DNA from: Closterium sp. Naga37s-1
Taxonomy: Eukaryota; Streptophyta; Zygnematophyceae; Desmidiales; Closteriaceae
NCBI GenBank assembly: GCA_947471745.1
Contig: CANJKZ010000114.1
Span: forward strand, 1,358,501 to 1,422,500
Length of the DNA: 64,000 nt
Reading direction: 5' to 3'
Shown: one piece after another, positions 57,500 to 64,000 of the stretch
Layout of the letters: each line of letters begins with the position of its first letter
Position numbering within the stretch: the stretch's first letter is position 1
The notes under the pieces: generated by a model
Databases searched by the model: none
What the model saw: the letters and a program-made list of their open reading frames with translations, nothing else
Told to the model about the DNA's origin: nothing
Translations under genes and position numbers: made by a program

Positions 57500-59340
57500 G
57501 AGGAGAAACGGGAGGAGAGTTGATTGAGTGAGCGCAGGAGGGGAGACACCGCCGAAACAGCTGTTGGGTGGGTCTCACTACAACCGCGCCTCGACGCGTC
57601 TCACGCGCTGCAGCACCCGTGGCTCGCCGCGTCTCGCGCGCTACAGTACTTTCTGAGGCTATGAGGCTCGCCGCGTCTCACGGTACGAATCTGTCTCTGA
57701 GGCTTTTCGGAGAAGGCTCGCTTCGTTCGGGACCTGCTGCTATCGGCGGAACTACTACGATGAAAAAGCAACAGTCGCAAAGCTTTCTGTACTTCGTGGA
57801 AACGTGGAAATCGGGGCCTGCTGCATCTCGTTGATGTTACTTTTGAGAATTCTCAGAAGGGCAAAGCTTTTGTAACATCAACAAAGCTTTCTGTACTTCG
57901 TGGAAACGTGGAACTCGGAGCCTGCTGTATCTCGCTTTGGGTGTGATCGAGCAACATGTCTGAGTTTCGCAAACCCGAATGTCCCCAAAGAACTCGGGAA
58001 AAAAAGGCGAAGCTTGTGCACGAGAAACGCCAAAAAAAAAAAAGAAAAAAAATCGGAAGCAGGGATTATCAATCTTGGTAGCACAATGGACACGCTACGA
58101 AGAGCTCTCGCCGAGCTCGCCGCATCACTAATGCTGTGAGAACGATCTCGCTACATGCGACCACGCCAGAACCGACCTGCGCCATTCCCGCGCACAGCCG
58201 AGCGCTTCGAGGGCGTCGAGCCGAAGCACCCACAGCACGCAACGGCGTCATCATCGTCCATGCCGCGCGACGGGAACAACGACGACGACGACGGGAACGT
58301 CGACTCGCAAAGCGGTAAAGGACGTTGGTTATCTTGTCAGATCGCTGAATCGACGAACATTTCGTGGCTTCACTCGTTGAGTTCTGCGTCTGTCTGCTCG
58401 AGGAACTGGGAACGCAATACTAGTAGTTGAGCTGGGAAATAAATATGTGTAGCTTTTATGAAGTCAAGGTAATCAGTAGCATATATGAACTTGGACACGA
58501 AACTATCTGGTCTAACATCGACCCTAACCTGTTACACCGAAACACAATGACACGCTTGGCAAAGGAACATATATGCCTTCACTACTCGGACTTCAGTGGG
58601 ACGATGCGTTGCTTCTTTTCTTATTTTTCAGCAGCCTCAAGGAACGCGTGAGCAGGGCGTAATGAGTTGAGTTGGCGTGCGTGGCGCACTGGCGCCCCGT
58701 TTTCCTCCTCCAACGGATACCCTGTGCGACGGAGCTCGGTGCTGTGATTGGGGCACCTGCTGAGTTTCCGTCGCACACGCTGTATGAATTCTCGCCATGG
58801 AGTCGTATTGAGCGTTACATTGACAGGTTGTACATCTCACACATTTACAGGTCTTGTATTGTGGCTCAGGACGGTCCAACAAGGTGAAAAGATATTCTCA
58901 AGGTTAACCGCAGTGGGCGTACAAAAAGTTGTACAATCCGACGTCGCCCTAAACGAAAGCTCCGGGTCTCGCGAGTCTTGGTCTGATTATCTTCTGTACG
59001 CGTCTATGCGAGTTACGTATTCTGTTGCAGTTACAGATGATTTGTTATGAGTTGTAATGGAGAGAGCGCGGAATAACGAATAACGAGAATGGAAATTACT
59101 GAATGACGATATATTGAAAGTGACGAGGCCTAAACAGGGGTAAAGCTAGCTAGGCGGGGAGGTCGGGCGAGGATGGCTCGGTGATGTTGCGATTGGAGTG
59201 GGGCCGACTCGGGAGTGGTTCGGTGCCAGGGCTGTTTTTATCAAGGTAATTACCCTGATTTCAGGGTGATTTCGGGCTTTCCACTTTGTGGAGACTGGAA
59301 TTTCAGAATTAATGAGTTCTCAACCCTGATCCAATCAGAG
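57500..59340. other. Region without a recognised gene
   Basis: The missing 5' exon(s) of the kinase gene could lie here, but none could be identified. It holds a direct repeat of about 50 bp (57777-57835 and 57882-57940, CAAAGCTTTCTGTACTTCG and onward) with an AATT-core palindrome between (57840-57859), itself inside a longer inverted repeat TTGATGTTAC / GTAACATCAA (57831-57840, 57872-57881). Short frames at 58136-58430 have no recognisable domain. Confidence 0.6.
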
Positions 59341-59343
59341 TAA

Positions 59344-59528
59344 GGGTACATTCCGCGCTGGACATGTCCCAATCGAAAGTGTCTCAATCGTTTCTACCGC
59401 ACTGCATCGTATTACACCAAATTGCACCCTAGTTTCGAAAATTTCGCGTCTCTGGTTTAGTTCGGTTCGGAGCGGTACACTCGATTGGGACACATCGATT
59501 GGGACAGTGTCCACAGCGGAATGTACCC
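59344..59528. mobile_element. Tourist/Harbinger-type MITE, 185 bp
   Basis: Inverted ends GGGTACATTCCGC followed by TGGACA...TGTCCCAATCGA on both sides (about 33 bp with a few mismatches) and a TAA target duplication (59341-59343 and 59529-59531), as for PIF/Harbinger elements. No coding capacity. Confidence 0.88.
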
Positions 59529-59559
59529 TAATAGTTTTCGTATTCCTGATTTTGAGTAC

Positions 59560-60060
59560 AGTGTAACAGACTAGCCTGTCAGTGGACCCTCACTTAACAG
59601 AGAATCGACTATGTGGTCCCTGAATTTGACCTTATTGAGAGGAAGGTTCTCGGAAATTTCCTTCCGATAACCCCGCCTTCGGATTGTTCGCAGTGCAGCC
59701 AGCGCGTGAGCGACCCCGAATAAGACATTATTGGGACAAAGCTTCTTCGAACTTTCGTTCCGACACACTCACCATCGAGATCGTACTGCGAGTTTCCAGG
59801 ACACATTGTACGAATACCCCCATCTGCATAGCCCCTCGCTTTATCGGGAAGAAGGTTCTTCGAACTTTCGTTCCGATACACCCACCATCTAGGTTAAGTT
59901 TCGATAATGCACAGCGCGTTACTAGACTGATCCTGACTTCTCCACCCTAAACAATCAGACTATATAACTTCCCAACACTGAGCAATCAGGGTGATGTTTT
60001 TTCTGGAAAACATGCACCCATAATACAGGGGGGATTTTTTTTCCCAGATTCAGGGATGTC
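59560..60060. repeat. Repeated non-coding block, possible DNA-transposon remnant
   Basis: TTCTTCGAACTTTCGTTCCG followed by AYACACYCACCATC occurs at about 59747-59780 and 59856-59889. A GGACCCTCACTTAACAG-like segment (about 59584-59600) resembles ends of pogo-type elements, but I could not define termini. Confidence 0.4.
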
Positions 60061-60413
60061 AGAATACTAAGCGAGAATGGGTGAAACTAACAGCATGCAG
60101 GAGTACAAGTAGCAAACCCTAATTGGGTTGTACCTCATATGGGCTACCCCACTACAGCCTACACAACATGATAGTTTGACACACCCCCATAGGCAAAGTG
60201 GGGGAGAACAAGGGGTCACAAGACCAGTCAAGAAAAGCAAAGCAAGCTCAGGGTGGATCACAAAGTCACCACACACTCTGAGCACAAGCAAATGGCCACA
60301 ATGCCAGTTCACATGCAGAGTTATATAAAAAAAGAACAAGCAGTACAGTGATCACAACCTAGCAAGTGGAAGCATGCAGGTATATATGTATATAGATCAC
60401 AGTACAAGCAAAG

Positions 60414-60961
60414 TCACGCAGTGAGCAAGTGAGACAAAGCAGGCAGAAGGATTAAAGCAGCACAGAAACGCTGATGATCACCAGACTGAAGTGCCTTGAT
60501 AAATATATCAGCAGCGTCGGCCCGAGTGGCCACGTAAGCAAGACGAAGCTGACCACGCTGCTGCAACTCTCGAGCAAGGAAGTAACGCAGAGCGATGTGC
60601 TTCGTCCTGTGCTCCAGTCTGTGCTCCTGACACAAGGCAATCATGGCCTTGTTCTCTACGTACTGAATTGGAGGAGAACGAGGCCGCTCTCCCAAGTCGG
60701 TCAGCAGGTAGGTGAGCCAGCGTAGCTCCTGTGCAGCCATGACCCCTGCGTAGATCTCAGCCTCACAACTGGAGCTGAGAACAGAAGACGAGCGGGTAGA
60801 GAAACAGAGTCGGAGCCAAGGCTGAAGGTGTAACCCTGTGACGAGCGCTGCGTAGCCAAGTCGTCAACCCAAGAAGCGTCTGCGTGTCCAGTGAGGACAA
60901 CTCGAGCCCGTCCTCCAAGCACGAGCCCCATGCCCGACGTACTGAACAAGTAGCGCAACAC
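60414..60961 (-). pseudogene. Copia RNase H, broken
   Basis: Reads MAAQELRWLTYLLTDLGERP, then YVENKAMIAL and ADIFIKALQ in one frame, with the start of the domain in another (60701-60961). The usual VDNK motif reads VENK. Frames change near 60740 and 60975. Confidence 0.85.
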
Positions 60962-60976
60962 CCTCTTAGCGGCCTC

Positions 60977-62032
60977 CTAGTGCTCTGGTCGGTGTCTCCC
61001 GGGCGCAACGTAGCGTGCCAGGATGCTAAGAAGGTAGGCAAGGTCAGGTCGAGTGCAGGTCATCAGGTACATGAGGCAGCCCACAAGCTCTGGATACGGG
61101 CCACTCGGCTCTACGGACTCGTCCGAAGGTGGAGCTGAGAGCGAGTGACCGGTAGGCAGAGGAGTGGACTGTGGCGAGGAGAACTGGAAGCCGAAGCGCT
61201 GAAGGACCTGCTGCACCATGTGTGACTGAGTCAGGGTGATGTTGCACCGTGCTCTGTCCCGAGTGATATGCAAGCCAAGATAGCTGCGCAGCTCACCCAG
61301 GTCTGTGCACGTGTGTCTCTTCTGCAGCTCCGACTTCACAAGGGCCAGTGCCTCAGTGTCAGCAGTGGCAAAAACCAAGTCGTCGACGTACACGAGGATG
61401 TAGAACGGCGGCAGCGAAGTGTCGGTGCGCAGAAACAGCGACGAGTCAGCAGTCGAAGGAGGAAACCCAAAAGCCGCAAGTGTCGTCATCAGTGTGTCGT
61501 GCCATTCACGAGGCGCCTGGCGGAGACCGTAGACTGGCCGACGAAGGCTCCACTGGGTACCTGCAGGAAACGACCCAGTGAAGCCAAGTGGGCAGCGCAG
61601 CCAGATCTCCTCGTGCAGAGTGCCCTGTAAGAAAGCTGTGCTGAAGTCAAGAGAGTGAAGCTCGTAGTCATGCTGAGCAGCAACGTGCAGCAACACCCGA
61701 AGAGTGGTCATCTTCGGGGTAGGGGAGAAGGTCTGGAAGGAGTCAACTCCCTGTCGCTGACTAAAGCCTCGTGCAACGTAACGAGCCTTGAAGATAGACG
61801 GAGAAACCGGCTGCCGCTTCACCCTGAAAATCCACATGCCATCGACTAAGTTCGCCCCAGGAGGGGGAACCCCGTCGACGTAAGTGCCTGTGGACTTCCA
61901 GGATGCCATCTCTGCGTCCATGGCAGTCTGCCACTGAGAGGAGTAGGGACCCGTAATCGCCTCTGCGTAAGAGCGCGGGGTCGGGATGTCTAAAGCATCC
62001 GGGTCTCCCTCAGGTGCAAGCAACATGGCCAC
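60977..62032 (-). CDS. Copia reverse transcriptase frame, 351 codons
   Basis: An uninterrupted reverse-transcriptase frame: WQTAMDAEMASWKSTGTYVD, WIFRVKRQP, KARYVARGFSQRQGVD, TAFLQGTLHEEIWL, LVYVDDLVFAT (catalytic YVDD intact) and YLMTCTRPDLAYLLSILARY at the end. A frameshift then separates it from RNase H. The start used is the first Met in frame; in the element it would be part of a longer polyprotein. Confidence 0.85.
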   Translation of the reverse strand: MAMLLAPEGDPDALDIPTPRSYAEAITGPYSSQWQTAMDAEMASWKSTGTYVDGVPPPGANLVDGMWIFRVKRQPVSPSIFKARYVARGFSQRQGVDSFQTFSPTPKMTTLRVLLHVAAQHDYELHSLDFSTAFLQGTLHEEIWLRCPLGFTGSFPAGTQWSLRRPVYGLRQAPREWHDTLMTTLAAFGFPPSTADSSLFLRTDTSLPPFYILVYVDDLVFATADTEALALVKSELQKRHTCTDLGELRSYLGLHITRDRARCNITLTQSHMVQQVLQRFGFQFSSPQSTPLPTGHSLSAPPSDESVEPSGPYPELVGCLMYLMTCTRPDLAYLLSILARYVAPGRHRPEH

Positions 62033-62639
62033 GAGATGAGGTACAGCAGCTGCAAAACACTCAAAGTCCTCCTGCCTGTCCTCAAGGACGTCCGTGCCGA
62101 GAGCACACTCACCCCCGAAGGACGGAGGACAGTCAGGCTCAGACTCAGCAACAAGACTAGCGCCGTAGTCGAGACGACAGGCGGCAGCAAAGTCAACAAG
62201 CTAAGCAACTAGGGCAGATGCAGGAGTGGACTCAAACGAAGGGTCAGTGACAACAGTGGCTAGAAGACGTGCGACAGTAGGACTGGCAGCACGAGCAAGG
62301 TCGGACGGCGGGTCAGGAACGTCAGGAAGAGAGGACGCAGGAGGAGACAACAGAGGGACACGGAACAGAGGAAGGACGAAGTACCATAGGGTGCGTGCCA
62401 GGGACAGGAGGAGGACGCTGACGAGGAACACGGCGACCAGCGCGAACAGCGCGAACAGGCGACGCAGGACGAGACGCGGGCTCACGACACTCTCCTAAAC
62501 CTTCTGTCTGCTCAGTGTAAGGAGAAGGAGCAGGTAGTGGGGAGGCTGGCTGTAACTGCTCTCGCGACTGGTCAGGCGGTGGACACAGTAAGGGAGGAGT
62601 AAGGCCAGTAGAAGACGGGAGACCAAGAACCTGCTGAAG

Positions 62640-63500
62640 CAGTGGAACGAAGTACGGTCGCAGCCGCACAGTGCCTCCAGAACCAGCACCGACAGCACCA
62701 GCACCCCCAGGGCCAGCACCTCCAGCTCCGGGGTCTCCAGCTCCAACGCCTGCAGCACCACCAGCTCCAGCAGCTCCAGTACCTCCAGTACGAGCGCCTC
62801 CGGGACCAGCGGCTCCAGTATCTCCAGCAGCTCCAGCTCCAGCACCTCCAGCACCTCCGGCTCCAACGCCTGCAGCACCACCAGCTCCAGCAGCTCCTGT
62901 ACCTCCAGTACGATCACCTCCGGGACCAGCGGCTCCAGCACCTCCAGCACCTCCAGGACCAGAAGCTCCCGGCTCCAACGCCTGTAGTACCACCAGCTCC
63001 AGCAGCTCCAGTACCTCCAGTACGAGCACCTCCGGGACCAGCGGCTCCAGCACCTCCAGCACCTCCAGGACCAGCAGCTCCAGCACCTCCAGGACCAGCA
63101 GCTCCAGTGCCTCCAGCTCCAGGGCCTCCAGCGGCAGGCCCCCCAGCTCCAGCAACGCCACTCTGAAGACTCCAGCGCCGAGCAAACCACTCGCGCAGCT
63201 GCGGTGGAGAGAGAGGCTCCCGCTGGACGAGGCACCCGGAGAACCTCCAGCACCTCCAGGGCCAGCAGCTCCAGCACCTCCGGTACCTCCAGCTCCAGCG
63301 CCTCCAGCTCCAGGGTCTCCAGCTCCAGTGCCTGCAGTACCACCGGCTCCAGCACCTCCAGCACCTCCAGGACCAGCAGCTCCAGCACCTCCAGGACCAG
63401 CAGCTCCTGTGCCTCCAGCTCTAGGGCCTCCAGCGGCAGGCCCCCCAGCTCCAGCAGCGCTACTCCGAAGGCTCCAGCGCCGAGCAAACCACTCGCGCAG
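62640..63500 (-). repeat. Gly/Ala-rich linker repeats of the copia polyprotein
   Basis: 15-bp units (CTCCAGCACCTCCAG pattern). Two larger blocks of about 300 bp, around 62.98-63.23 kb and 63.26-63.53 kb, look like copies of each other and both end in a CGCGCAGCTGCGGTGGAGAG segment. Confidence 0.88.
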
Positions 63501-64000
63501 CTGCGGTGGAGAGAGAGACTCCCGCCGTGACGAGGCACCCGGAGAACCTTCAGCAGACAAAGTACCACCAGGCTCAGCACGCTCAGGCTCAGCACCCCCA
63601 AGCTCAGCACCCCCAGGCTCCGCACCCTCAGACTCAGTAAACCCAGGCTCAGCACCCCCAGGCTCCGCACGCTCAGGCTCAGCACCCCCCGGCTCCCCAC
63701 GCTCAGGCTCAGCACCCCAAGACGCAGCACCCCTAGCAGCACCACCCCCAGCAGTACCAGAGTCAACAGCGACCTCGACAGGCTCGACAGGGTCGTCCCG
63801 CAAGAGGTCGGAGGAAAACTCACCACCTCTGTCAGAGTGCAGACGCAGGACAGGAAGGTCCGCGTGGAACCGCTCGCGGAGCTGGAGACGGACAGCGCGG
63901 ATCCAATGGATCAAAACATCAGGGCCCCCCCCTTGCTGCGCAAGGGGAAGACCGTGGTGTAACGCGAGTAGTCGTCAACAACTAGCAGAAAGTAGCGCTC

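Larger units (their letters stand above)
55985..57500 (-). repeat. Exon echoes: at least four 5' parts of the Gly-loop exon
   Basis: Copies lie upstream of exon 55669-55901 at about 55985-56100, 56163-56250, 56920-56995 and 57200-57255. Fragments near 57403-57420 and 57454-57490 match only AAGY. The first two read [24 protein letters not shown]; the third is [20 protein letters not shown]. The solo LTR at 56347-56804 was inserted between two of them. Confidence 0.85.
60080..64000 (-). mobile_element. Ty1/copia element, cut by the right edge
   Basis: The same family and gene order as the element at 18.7-26 kb. Read right to left: integrase C-terminal part (from 64000), Gly/Ala linker (62640-63500), reverse transcriptase, RNase H to 60414, and a 3' region sharing ACAGTGATCACAACCTAGCA with the other element (about 60343-60362). 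Frames break at least at about 63800, 62200 and 60975. It is better preserved than its relative. Confidence 0.88.

Noticed and set aside
58136..58430. Arg-rich short frames as a small gene
   Set aside because: No start context, domain or splice partner could be supported; possibly unrecognised 5' sequence of a neighbour.

Overview
This is a nuclear, intron-rich eukaryotic window from a streptophyte (land plant or charophyte alga). The evidence is two leucine-rich-repeat receptor kinases (LRR-RLKs), a third plant-type receptor kinase, a RAR1 co-chaperone gene with the plant arrangement CHORD-I / CCCH motif / CHORD-II, and several Ty1/copia retrotransposons. The long Gly/Ala-rich linkers in the copia polyproteins resemble what I recall from zygnematophyte algae such as Closterium, but that placement is a low-confidence impression. 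Only the 77-nt tRNA is a compact gene. Most other open frames are retroelement fragments, repeat arrays or chance frames.

Layout, left to right. 1-3345: decayed + strand copia fragment. 3531-18170 (-): LRR-RLK copy 1, a pseudogene, with a 2.5-kb copia element (15408-17908) in its first intron. About 18720-26577 (-): degenerate copia element with a duplicated LTR/primer-site segment. 26812-28215 (+): copia LTR and gag, joined directly to the C-terminal end of a third copy of the kinase (28225-28533). 28922-45769 (-): LRR-RLK copy 2, reconstructed as 20 exons and 807 residues with one single-base lesion. 47304-50891 (-): complete five-exon RAR1 homologue, 232 residues. 52175-55901 (-): intact kinase domain of a different receptor-like kinase, 5' end not found. 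54495-54571 (+): tRNA-Gly gene in one of its introns. 59344-59528: a small MITE. 60080-64000 (-): copia element running off the right edge.

The most unusual feature is how the genes are built. Many exons have partial copies of themselves in the flanking introns (here called exon echoes). In almost every clear case, copies carrying the splice acceptor and the 5' part of the exon lie upstream of the complete exon, and copies carrying the 3' part and the donor lie downstream. The pattern recurs in all four host loci. Separately, short palindromes sharing a TTGAG...CTCAA core sit between direct repeats of flanking DNA at several sites. The two patterns together suggest very active short tandem duplication, filtered by selection for keeping one complete exon.

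How the genes may work together: RAR1 acts with SGT1 and HSP90 in stabilising plant NLR immune receptors, and LRR-RLKs are surface receptors, so the window mixes perception and signalling genes. Nothing in the sequence shows that they form one pathway. Exon coordinates were worked out by hand from splice signals, reading phase and comparison between the two RLK copies.
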